From contig DASWII010000063.1 in NCBI GenBank assembly GCA_036397755.1, forward strand, positions 1 through 28,206: 28,206 nucleotides of DNA, in the 5' to 3' direction. The notes beneath the pieces were generated by a model, which was given only the letters and a program-made list of their open reading frames with translations, made no database searches and was not told the DNA's origin. Of the stretch, positions 8,261-15,947 are shown piece by piece. Positions within the stretch are counted from its first letter, which is position 1; every line of letters starts with the position of its first letter. This DNA comes from CAMYLY01 sp036397755. GTDB lineage: Bacteria > Gemmatimonadota > Gemmatimonadetes > Gemmatimonadales > GWC2-71-9. The translations under genes were made by a program, and so were the position numbers.

Positions 8261-8980
8261 CTACCCGTACCCCACACCCGGATACATGAGGTTGACCGCG
8301 ATGAGGAAGATCGGCTGGAACACGTAGCTGAAGACTTGCCACGCGACGATGATTCCGATCCACCCGAGACCCGCATTGCTCCAGATGAAGCTCTGGTACC
8401 GCGGGATCGCCCGATCGTTGAGGAGCAGCGGGAGTGCGCCGCTGCCGTCGAGCGGCGGGAACGGCAGCATGTTGAGCGCGAACAGCACCAGGTTGAGCGA
8501 GAACAGCGCGCCGACGAAAAAGGCGATCGTGTCGCCGACCCCGCCCTGCACCGCCCTTGTCACGTGTCCGAAGCTCACTGAACTCGGCGCCTCGAAGAAG
8601 CCGGCCAGCAATCCGACATTGATCGCGATCCCGGCCACAATGACCAGCAGGAGATTGGCCGCGGGACCAGCCAGCGCCATCCATCCCGCGCGCCGAGGGT
8701 AGCGCACGGCCCAGTTACGGTCGTACGGCGCGCTCGCGAACCCGAATGGCCATCCGGAGAGGGCCACCCCGATGAGCGGCAACACGACCATGCCGAACGG
8801 CTCGCGGCGAATGTGAGGCATGGGATCGAGCGTGACCTGCCCCCCGTAATAGGCGGTGAGGTCCCCACCGACCTTGGCCGCCCAGGCATGCGCGGCCTCG
8901 TGCAGGGTGGTCGAGAACAAGAACACGACGTAGTAGATGATGCCTTCGCCCAAGTTCGGCATATCGGCAACGAGACGCAC
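8261..8980 (-). CDS. Site-2-protease-family (M50) membrane metalloprotease
   Basis: The 239-residue protein has about six hydrophobic segments. The zinc motif HEAAH (residues 27-31) lies in the first, and the conserved DG motif, here PPLDGSGAL (~175), lies near the C-terminal third. 'AGPAANLLL' (~104-112) is also typical. This is the compact SpoIVFB/S2P-like group, which cleaves substrates within the membrane and often takes part in regulated intramembrane proteolysis. The HExxH motif and DG aspartate are intact, so it is probably active. The start is uncertain: the GTG at 8980 has GGAAGG immediately before it, and an ATG at 8962 has no well-spaced site. No anti-sigma factor substrate lies nearby. 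Confidence 0.9.
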   Translation of the reverse strand: MRLVADMPNLGEGIIYYVVFLFSTTLHEAAHAWAAKVGGDLTAYYGGQVTLDPMPHIRREPFGMVVLPLIGVALSGWPFGFASAPYDRNWAVRYPRRAGWMALAGPAANLLLVIVAGIAINVGLLAGFFEAPSSVSFGHVTRAVQGGVGDTIAFFVGALFSLNLVLFALNMLPFPPLDGSGALPLLLNDRAIPRYQSFIWSNAGLGWIGIIVAWQVFSYVFQPIFLIAVNLMYPGVGYG

Positions 8981-9131
8981 CCTTCCATCCGGAGAGCGAA
9001 GATGACCGCTCAGAATACGCGTTCCTCCTGCCCCAGTGAAGACCCGCGCCTGCGAGGTTTGGGGGCGGCTGGTATGCGGCCCCGCGCCTGACTACCTATT
9101 CAACGACGTGTGATAGCAAGGAGCATCGCCG

Positions 9132-9587
9132 ATGGAATGGTTCATCAAAGCCTTCATTCGCAGTTCTCTGCTCTGGTTCGCCGCCGGCATCGCGCTCGGC
9201 GTGGCCATCGTTGTTCACCCGCCATGGGTGATCTACCGTCCGGCCCACGCGCACATGAACGTGGTTGGGTTCCTGACCATGCTGGTGTTCGGCGTGGGCT
9301 ACCAGTTGTTGCCCAGGTTGTTCGGGCATCCGCTGCACAGCATCCGGCTCGCCATCGCGCACGTGTACCTGGCCAACGTCGGCTTGGGCGGCCTGGTTCT
9401 CGGATTCCTGCTCCAACCGCACGCTCGCTCCCTCGGACGGTGGTTCGGCGCCGGGGGCGGCACGCTATTCGCCATCGGGGCAATTTTCTGGCTCTGGAAT
9501 CTGTGGCACACGTTTGACGCAGCCGATGCGCGGCAACGCGCGCGTGGGAGCACCGATCACACACGGCTGCCGACCCTGGGTGCGTAA
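9132..9587 (+). CDS. Small polytopic membrane protein with AHAHMN motif
   Basis: A 151-residue protein with four predicted transmembrane helices (~8-28, 40-60, 75-97, 104-127) and a hydrophilic tail. Helix 2 starts with the histidine pair in 'RPAHAHMNVVGF' and continues with a Gly/Tyr/Pro-rich stretch. This resembles one helix pair of heme-copper oxidase subunit I/NorB-like proteins, but it is far too short to be an oxidase. Metal or heme binding by the two histidines is a guess. AAGGAG is 8 nt upstream of the ATG. It is transcribed divergently from the M50 protease. It could equally be a plain conserved membrane protein. Confidence 0.75.
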   Translation: MEWFIKAFIRSSLLWFAAGIALGVAIVVHPPWVIYRPAHAHMNVVGFLTMLVFGVGYQLLPRLFGHPLHSIRLAIAHVYLANVGLGGLVLGFLLQPHARSLGRWFGAGGGTLFAIGAIFWLWNLWHTFDAADARQRARGSTDHTRLPTLGA

Positions 9588-9664
9588 CCAAGAACGCGAT
9601 GCTCGTGGCGGCGTTAAGGGAGGAAGACCGCAACGCCATCATACCTCGCGCTCGCGGCGGCACA

Positions 9665-9693
9665 TTGACGAGAATGGCACCACACGCGAGAAT
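9665..9693 (+). promoter_or_regulatory. Candidate sigma-70-type promoter for the GH2 gene
   Basis: TTGACG (9665-9670) is separated by exactly 17 nt from GAGAAT (9688-9693). The predicted transcript would start near 9700, giving a leader of about 69 nt before the GH2 start. The -35 is 5/6 and the -10 is 4/6 to consensus. Confidence 0.4.
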
Positions 9694-9768
9694 CCGCACG
9701 AGCGTACGGCGGCGCCGGTGGTAGGTGACTAGGTGACGACCTGGAACGCTCAAGGGAAAGGCTGCACG

Positions 9769-11994
9769 ATGAGGCGACACACCGCGCTGATGGCGAGGTC
9801 GGTCCTTGCCGAGGCCACGTTGGTGGTCGCCGCGGCGCTCGTTGCGCCGTGTGTCACGGCTCAGAGCAGGCAGACGCTCAGCACGCGTTGGGCCGATGAT
9901 GTCACGCCGATCCACGTCTTGCCCGAGTATCCCCGGCCTCAGATGGTTCGCCCGGCGTGGACCAATCTGAACGGCACGTGGGACTACGCCATCACGGCGC
10001 GCGACGCGACGCGCCCCGCGCAATGGGACGGGAAGATCCTGGTGCCGTTCGCGGTCGAGTCGCAACTGAGCGGCGTCCAGCGCGCCGTGAGTCCGTCGCA
10101 GCGGCTGTGGTACCGCCGCACGTTCCCGCGGCCCGCGCTCGCGGCGGGCGATCGTCTGTTGCTGCACTTCGGCGCCGTCGACTGGCAGGCGACGGTGTGG
10201 CTCAACGGCGCCAGGATCGGCGAACACCAGGGCGGCTACGATCCGTTCACGTTCGACATCACGGAAGCACTCGGGTCCGGGATGCAGGAGCTCGTGGTCT
10301 CGGTGTGGGACCCGTCCGATACGGGTTCCCAACCCCGCGGGAAACAGGTGCTCAGGCCGCACAGCATCTGGTATACCGCTGTGACCGGGATCTGGCATAC
10401 GGTGTGGCTCGAGCCGGTGCCCCGCGAGCATATCGAACAGCTCGTCGTCACACCGGACATCGACGCCGGAACCGTGCGCGTGGCCCTTACCACGAATGGT
10501 GACGCGCCAAGCGTCGGGGTAACGGCAAGTGTGTTGGCCGACGGCCAGGTGATCGCGACGACGACGCAGCCAATGGGAGAAGAAGTCACGCTTGGCATCC
10601 CGGATCCGCGCCTCTGGTCACCATCGACGCCCTTCCTCTATCGCCTCGACGTGTCGCTCTCCACCGGCGACGCCGTACGCAGCTACTTCGGGATGCGCAA
10701 GATCGCCGTGGCAAGCGATTCCCTGGGCATGCGCCGGCTCTTCCTCAACAACGCACCGCTGTTCCAGTACGGTATGCTGGACCAAGGGTGGTGGCCGGAC
10801 GGCCTCTATACGCCGCCCACCGACGCGGCGATGCGTTTCGACATCGCGACGATGCAGCAGCTCGGCTTCAACATGATCCGGAAACACGTGAAGGTGGAGC
10901 CCGCTCGCTGGTACTATCTCGCCGACAGTATCGGCATGCTGGTATGGCAAGACATGCCCAGCGGAGACAACGAGACGGCCGAGTCGCGCACCCAGTTTGC
11001 CGTCGAACTGCAACGCATGGTTGACGCACGGCGCAATCACCCGTCGATCGTCATGTGGGTGCCGTTCAACGAAGGATGGGGCCAGCACGACACGGAATCG
11101 ATCGTGGCGTGGCTGGAGGCCTACGATCCGTCGCGGCTGGTGAACAACGCCAGCGGCTGGACCGATCGACGCGTGGGACACGTGGCCGACGTGCACGCGT
11201 ATCCGGGTCCGTCGATGGGATTGCTCGAGCCGTCACGCGCGGCGGTGCTCGGCGAGTTCGGAGGACTCGGGCTGCCACTGGCAGGCCACACGTGGGTCGA
11301 CAGCAACAATTGGGGTTATCGCAACTACGGAGACACGCTTGCGCTGCGCGAGGCTTATGCGGATCTCCTGTATCAGCTGAGCTTGTACGTTCCCGACGGA
11401 CTGGCCGCCGCGGTGTACACGCAGACTACCGATGTCGAGGTCGAAGTGAACGGCTTGATGACGTACGATCGCGCGGTCATCAAACTCGTGCCGGAGGATG
11501 CGACCGCCGCGGCGCGGCCGCTCTACACGTCGCCGTACGTGATACGCACCGTGGCGCCGACCTCGCTCCGGGACGGGCAGACCTGGCAGTACACCGAGAC
11601 CGCGCCGCCGGACGGGTGGTACATGGAGCGCTTCGACGACGGCGGGTGGCGGCAGGGTGCGGGCGGGTTTGGCCACGTCGAAACGCCGGGGGCGGTCGTG
11701 CGCACGCCGTGGACGACGTCCGACATCTGGCTCCGGCGGAGCTTCGATCTCGCGTCGGACAGCCTCGTCGATCCGCACTGGAGGATTCATCATGACGAAG
11801 ACGCCGACGTCTATCTCAATGGACGACTCGTCTTGCACGTCGACGGCTACACCACGGGATATCGGCGCATCCCGCTCGACGCGACCGCGCTGGCGGTGCT
11901 GCGCACCGGTGGTAATGTGCTCGCCGTTCACGTCCACCAAACGAAGGGCGGACAGTACATCGATCTGGGGCTGGACGATGTGATCAGACGGTGA
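9769..11994 (+). CDS. Secreted glycoside hydrolase family 2 enzyme
   Basis: The 741-residue enzyme starts at the ATG at 9769, which has GGGAAAGG 7 nt upstream; an in-frame GTG at 9733 lacks a site. A signal peptide (1 to ~32) is followed by the GH2 sugar-binding domain (~60-215, with NLNGTWDYAI and 'WLNGARIGEHQGGYDPF'), an immunoglobulin-like domain (~220-310) and the TIM barrel (~320-590). The acid/base residue is E435 in 'FNEGWGQ' and the nucleophile is E496 in 'GEFGG', both intact. A C-terminal jelly-roll-like domain (~620-740) follows. Family members are retaining beta-galactosidases, glucuronidases or mannosidases; the sequence does not decide which. Export suggests plant or microbial glycan scavenging. 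It appears to be a single-gene unit. Confidence 0.93.
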   Translation: MRRHTALMARSVLAEATLVVAAALVAPCVTAQSRQTLSTRWADDVTPIHVLPEYPRPQMVRPAWTNLNGTWDYAITARDATRPAQWDGKILVPFAVESQLSGVQRAVSPSQRLWYRRTFPRPALAAGDRLLLHFGAVDWQATVWLNGARIGEHQGGYDPFTFDITEALGSGMQELVVSVWDPSDTGSQPRGKQVLRPHSIWYTAVTGIWHTVWLEPVPREHIEQLVVTPDIDAGTVRVALTTNGDAPSVGVTASVLADGQVIATTTQPMGEEVTLGIPDPRLWSPSTPFLYRLDVSLSTGDAVRSYFGMRKIAVASDSLGMRRLFLNNAPLFQYGMLDQGWWPDGLYTPPTDAAMRFDIATMQQLGFNMIRKHVKVEPARWYYLADSIGMLVWQDMPSGDNETAESRTQFAVELQRMVDARRNHPSIVMWVPFNEGWGQHDTESIVAWLEAYDPSRLVNNASGWTDRRVGHVADVHAYPGPSMGLLEPSRAAVLGEFGGLGLPLAGHTWVDSNNWGYRNYGDTLALREAYADLLYQLSLYVPDGLAAAVYTQTTDVEVEVNGLMTYDRAVIKLVPEDATAAARPLYTSPYVIRTVAPTSLRDGQTWQYTETAPPDGWYMERFDDGGWRQGAGGFGHVETPGAVVRTPWTTSDIWLRRSFDLASDSLVDPHWRIHHDEDADVYLNGRLVLHVDGYTTGYRRIPLDATALAVLRTGGNVLAVHVHQTKGGQYIDLGLDDVIRR

Positions 11995-12025
11995 CCAACC
12001 TCGGGTTCCGCGCCTCCGCACCCTG

Positions 12026-12538
12026 ATGTGGGCGATGGGAATCACCGCCGGCAACGCTCCGGCTGCCGGCGCGCAGCAGGTGGCGGACCCCGCCTTCATG
12101 CCGCCGATCGACACGCCGGAGTACGCAGCGGGTGAGCGTCCGACCGTCCTTATCGACGCCGCGCACGTCAACTTCCACACCGCCGAGGGCCGCTACCTGA
12201 CGTTCGCCGATCTGCTGCGCCGCCGGGGCTACGTCGTGGAGTCCAACGACGAGCCGTTCACGGTGGCCGTGCTGGACCGCGGCGACATCCTCAGTCATCG
12301 CGAACGCGCAGCACCCCCAGAGCGAGGAGGATTTCGCGCCGCTGCCCAATCTCTCGGCGTTCACCGACGGGGGATCGCCGCGGTGGAAGCATCGTTGCGG
12401 GAGGGCGAGCTCCTGCTGATTGCCGATCACATGCCGATCGCCGGGCACAGCGAAGCACTCGCAGCGGCGTTCGGCCTGCGGTTTCCAAGACGGGTTCGCG
12501 TTCGATTCGGCCGGCCGTGGGGGCATCGTCAAGGCCCC
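12026..12538 (+). pseudogene. DUF4350-like exported protein, frameshifted and 3'-truncated
   Basis: The reading continues through three frames, and each piece is clearly coding. 'PTVLIDAAHVNFHTAEGRY' and '...VLDRGDIL' are in frame 1. An extra A near 12293 shifts the reading to 'ANAQHPQSEEDFAPLPNL'. A one-base loss in the G run at 12369-12373 returns it to 'IAAVEA...LLLIADHMPIAGH'. An extra T at 12482-12484 shifts it to 'QDGFAFDSAGRGG'. The combined protein resembles the N-terminal half of DUF4350 (GATase-like fold) proteins. It has a weak secretion signal ('APAAGAQQ') and starts 31 nt after the GH2 stop. The 3' end is lost where a 24-bp tandem repeat and IS debris begin. Sequencing error could explain single indels but not the truncation. 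Confidence 0.8.
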
Positions 12539-12592
12539 GGTGCGTAAATTTGGGTGTTCACAGGTGCGTAAATTCTGGTGTTCTTCTACACC
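12539..12592. repeat. Tandem ~24-bp repeat with terminal hairpin, IS-end-like
   Basis: Two adjacent 24-bp units (12539-12562 and 12563-12586) share GGTGCGTAAATT, then two variable bases, then GGTGTTC (19 of 21 positions). The second runs into the palindrome GGTGT-TCTTCT-ACACC (12577-12592). On the minus strand the inner unit begins TGTGAACACC. Multiple terminal repeats beginning with TGT are a habit of IS21/IS481-type element ends, so this may be the stub of a lost element. It marks the exact breakpoint of both the DUF4350-like gene and the transposase. Confidence 0.6.
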
Positions 12593-12965
12593 ATGATCTT
12601 GGTCCCTTTGCCCCGCTTGGTCTTGCCGACGCAAGCGCCCCCTTGTTGGCCCCTACGAAGGCGCCGTCGACAAAAGCCTCGCTGACGTCCAATCTTCCTC
12701 GTCGGGCCAGATCGCGGGCCAGCGCCTCGAGCACCTGCTCCAAGGTGCCGTCGCGCACCCACTGCTGGAAGCGCCGATGACAGGTCTGATAGGGCGGGTA
12801 GCGGTCCGGCAGGTCGGCCCACGGCGCGCCCGTGCGCAAGATCCAGAGGATTCCATTCAACACATCGCGCGGATCGCGCCAGGGGCGCCCGCGGCGATCC
12901 TTCCGCACTCGGGGCGTCGGGAGCAACGGCTTGAGCAGCGCCCACTGCTTCTCCGTCAGATCCAT
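12593..12965 (-). pseudogene. IS5-family transposase remnant (orfA plus start of orfB)
   Basis: The reading starts at ATG 12965, with TTGGGGGAG just upstream. It gives the N-terminal DUF4096-type domain of IS5-group transposases ('LTEKQWALLKPLLP', 'GRPWRDPRDVLNGILWILRTGAPWADLP', 'HRRFQQW', and 'VDGAFV' with the first catalytic Asp). At an AAGGGGG run the homology moves to another frame, reading 'ACVGKTKRGKGTKIM'. This is the usual orfA/orfB frameshift of the IS1031/IS427 groups. After 'KIMV' a stop follows at once and about half of the protein (the remaining Asp and Glu of the DDE triad) is missing. No terminal inverted repeat was identified upstream of the start. The remnant is inactive. Confidence 0.88.
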
Positions 12966-13192
12966 GGCTCCCCCAAGGACAAGAGAGTTGATCCACGGGT
13001 CCCGCAGGTCGCTTCAATCTCTGGACCTCCAAGTGCCCAACCAACATTCATGAGATAAGTTCCAGTCTGCGCCAACGCGTCCTTCATCACGGTTTCACTA
13101 TCGCTTCACCGAAACGGCCAACAGATTGAGCCGAACAGCTCGGTTGTATTCCCCATCATTGCCGATCTCGTCACCGGGAACAGAGGATCCAC

Positions 13193-14458
13193 ATGAGGAA
13201 AGACGCACGCGCCCCGATGCCGGCCGGTCGCTTGATCCAGGTAGGGTTGGTCGCCGGGTTGGCAGCCTGTGGGTCGGAGCCTGTGGACCCTGACGGCAAC
13301 AGCATCCCCGCCCCAGATCTCCAGCTCATTTTTCCGGACGTCGTCGTCGCTGGTCAAGATTCACTGATCCTGCAACTGTCCGGCAGCGACTTCACTCCCT
13401 TGAGCACAGTCCGGGTCGATAACACCGACCAAGTCACGACGTTCCTGACGCCCAGCGAACTCACCACGGTCATCGCCGCGTCCGCGCTGGCGACTCCCGC
13501 CGCCCGAAAGATCACGGTCTTCACCCCCCCGCCAGGGGGAGGCACGTCCGGCCCCAAGACGCTTCGGGTCATTGACGCCGCGCATCCGGCGGGCACCAAC
13601 ATCCAGGCGTTGGGTATCGGAGGAACCCCCCACGGCGTCAGCGTCGCGCCCAACGGTGTGTTCTGTGCGTCCCAGATCACGATGGACGCAATCAGTTGCG
13701 GAGTGGTGACAGCGACGGGGCAGTCGGTGAACTCCACCATCTCCGTCGGGGCGGTCCCGGCTCACGTCGCCGTGAATCCAGCTGGAACCGTCGCCTACAC
13801 CGCGAATCAATCCAGCTCCAGTGTCAGCGTCGTGGACCTGGGCACCGAAACGGTCACCGCGACCATTGATCTCTCCGACGGCGGATTCAACCTTCTGGTC
13901 TCACCTGACGGCGGGCGGCTGTACGTCACCACGGCGTCCGGGACGCTCCACATAATCGACACCGGAACCAACGGCGTTCTGCATACCCTTCCTGTGGGTG
14001 CCGCAGCGAACGGACTCGCCTTCGATTCCGTCGCGGGCACGTTGTACGCCTCCGCGCGCGACGCCGGGACCGTCAAAGCGATCAGTGCAGCGAGCGAGAC
14101 CGTCCAACGCACGTATTTCGTGAGCAGCATGCCGCAACGGATCGCCCTCTCACTGGATCGCGCTAGACTCTACGTCGCGAACGAATCGAGTGGCCTGGAC
14201 GCCGTTGACGTTGTGTCGGGGACCCCGACCACCGTGAACACGGTCGACCCGCAGGCGGTCGGCCTCGCCGTGAGTCCAGACGGACTGCAGCTCTACGTCT
14301 GCAACCCGCCGTTGGGCAAGGTGCAAGTGATCGATGCCAGCTCTGGGGCACTCCTGCGCACCATCCCGTTCACGCGGCCTCGCAATGTGACTTTCACGCG
14401 AGATGGCAAGGTCGCTTTGATCACCGACGAAACCGGTTATGTGATGTTTGTGCGGTGA
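13193..14458 (+). CDS. YncE-like beta-propeller lipoprotein
   Basis: The 421-residue protein has a lipoprotein signal with Cys26 in 'GLAAC'. An N-terminal IPT/TIG-like beta domain (~45-125, 'VVVAGQDSLILQLSGSDF') leads to a seven-bladed-type propeller (~130-420). The propeller is built from YVTN/YncE repeats such as 'HVAVNPAGTVAYTANQ', 'LLVSPDGGRLYVTT' and 'GLAVSPDGLQLYVCN'. Such proteins are surface- or periplasm-exposed, and their roles are poorly defined (binding, scaffold). GAGG stands about 7 nt before the ATG. A weak 6-bp hairpin (14465-14480) follows the stop. The gene appears monocistronic. Confidence 0.88.
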   Translation: MRKDARAPMPAGRLIQVGLVAGLAACGSEPVDPDGNSIPAPDLQLIFPDVVVAGQDSLILQLSGSDFTPLSTVRVDNTDQVTTFLTPSELTTVIAASALATPAARKITVFTPPPGGGTSGPKTLRVIDAAHPAGTNIQALGIGGTPHGVSVAPNGVFCASQITMDAISCGVVTATGQSVNSTISVGAVPAHVAVNPAGTVAYTANQSSSSVSVVDLGTETVTATIDLSDGGFNLLVSPDGGRLYVTTASGTLHIIDTGTNGVLHTLPVGAAANGLAFDSVAGTLYASARDAGTVKAISAASETVQRTYFVSSMPQRIALSLDRARLYVANESSGLDAVDVVSGTPTTVNTVDPQAVGLAVSPDGLQLYVCNPPLGKVQVIDASSGALLRTIPFTRPRNVTFTRDGKVALITDETGYVMFVR

Positions 14459-14464
14459 GAATGT

Positions 14465-14480
14465 CGTGATCTGAATCACG
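14465..14480 (+). terminator. Weak hairpin after the beta-propeller gene
   Basis: CGTGAT-CTGA-ATCACG lies 6 nt after the stop codon and is followed by only two T residues. It may be a rudimentary terminator. The rest of the gap to 14681 shows no gene. Confidence 0.3.
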
Positions 14481-14681
14481 TTGGTCGCAGTGCTGTCCGC
14501 CGTGCTCGTATAGGTATCGCGTCGTTCATCCGCGGCACTTCGGTATCGGATTCTATTGCTTCTCTACATGGGAATGCGTACTCGGTCTGCCTTCTTGAAC
14601 GTCGTCAATGTGTGCCGTGGTTGTCGTTTCAAGAAACCGATAGTGGTCATCGGCGAAGGGAGGCGTTTCTCCCCACAACGA

Positions 14682-15818
14682 TCATCGCAACTCGCGGCGC
14701 AGCCGCTCGGCCGCCCACGTGATCCGACCCTCGGCGATCGTGGCCAACACCTCGAGATCCCTCAGTCCGTCCAATGGCGTCGCGAGCGGATTGCCGCTCA
14801 GGATGATCAGGTCGGCCGCGGCTCCGGAGTGAACGCCCCCGCCCGCCACGTCACCTGAGGCGAAGACACAGTGTGCATGCGGTACGCCACGAGTCGCGCC
14901 TCAAGCGGGTCACGTCCGTCGCCGATCGCATTGTGCCGGGTTAGCGCTGCCACGACCCCCCCAGTGCCGAGCCGGGTCGAGCGTAGTAGTCGGATCCCTC
15001 GATCAACCGCGCGCCCATCCGCTCCAGCCGATCCCACGCATAGACGCGCGGGTCGCTGTCGGCTCCGACACGCAACGCGCCGAACGTCGGCGTATCGGTC
15101 ATCGCCGCATTGAAGCTCGACTGGATCGAGAGCAGCACCCCGAGCCGGGTGGCCCGTGCAAAGTCCTCCTCGAGAGCATACGAGAAGTGCTCGATCCTGA
15201 GTCGTGTCGGATCGAGCGCCGGACCGCTCGGCAAGCACGGTCTCGCAAGCATCGAGCGTCCGTCGCACCGCCTCGTCGCCGATGGCGTGGACGGCCACGC
15301 GCAATCCGGCATCCACGGCGCGCACCGACAGATCCGTGATCTCGTCGGCGGTCATCCGCGGCACACCGTGGGTCGTCGGATCGTCGGCATTGGGATGGGT
15401 GAGAGCCGCACCACGGCTGCCGAGCGCACCGTCGGCAAAGAGCTTGAGGTGCGTGATCCTGAGTCGCGGTGAGAGCACACGGCCCACGTCCCCGATGGCC
15501 AAAAGTGAATCGGCCAGCCGGCTGGGCGCCGGGATCATGAGGTTCACCCGCAGCGGTATCGGATCGAGCGAGTCCGCCTGCCGTAGCAGTGCCAGGTACC
15601 GTCCGAAGTCGGCGCTCAGTGCGACCAACCCCGGCACCGGCAGCACGCCGGCATCGTCCACCTCGACCACGCCGCGTGCGGCCAGCGCCTCGGCGCCGAC
15701 CCGGAACGCAGCCATCACGTCAGCATCCGACAGCGCCGGCACATACGGGTCACCAGCTCGTTGGCTCGTTCCAGCAGGATGCCGGCCGAGGTGCTGCCAC
15801 TCGACTTCACTCGGTACG
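14682..15818 (-). pseudogene. YtcJ-like amidohydrolase, 5'-truncated with at least four frameshifts
   Basis: Read on the minus strand, successive frames give one continuous amidohydrolase-3 (YtcJ-like) sequence. The order is 'GILLERANELVTRM'; then 'ALSDADVMAAFRVGAEALAARGV' through 'KLFADGALGSRGAAL' and 'RVAVHAIGDEAVRRTLDACETVLAE'; then 'DPTRLRIEHFSYALEEDFARA' to 'LIEGSDYYARPGSALG'; then 'VAALTRHNAIGDGRDP'; then 'ADLIILSGNPLATPLDGLRD', ending 'RRELR' at 14682. Frame changes fall near 15740, 15225, 14968 (a G run) and 14822. The first ~170-200 residues, including the metal-binding HxH strand, are absent: homology stops near 15818 against a C-rich repeat-like stretch. Intact members hydrolyse amide or ester bonds in exported or cytosolic substrates. 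This copy cannot make a full enzyme. Confidence 0.85.
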
Positions 15819-15947
15819 CCCGAAGAGCCCGCCGTAACGCTTCGGGAGCCTCTCCGTCCCTTGCCGTCCTTGACCGTCTTCTGCCATCGCCTTCCGCTGC
15901 GCGGCGCTCCGACACCATCTTTTGACACGCCCCCACCGGAGAGCACC

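Noticed and set aside
9154..10431. Open frame of 425 codons on the minus strand
   Set aside because: It is a shadow of the GH2 gene and the small membrane protein, with low-complexity Arg-rich translation.
14556..14858. Possible 100-codon gene on the plus strand
   Set aside because: It has no ribosome-binding site, its second half is antisense to the amidohydrolase relic, and no family resemblance is seen.
15204..15947. Upstream extension of the S9 peptidase frame by 248 codons
   Set aside because: It runs antisense through the amidohydrolase pseudogene. The signal peptide and ribosome-binding site put the start at 15948.
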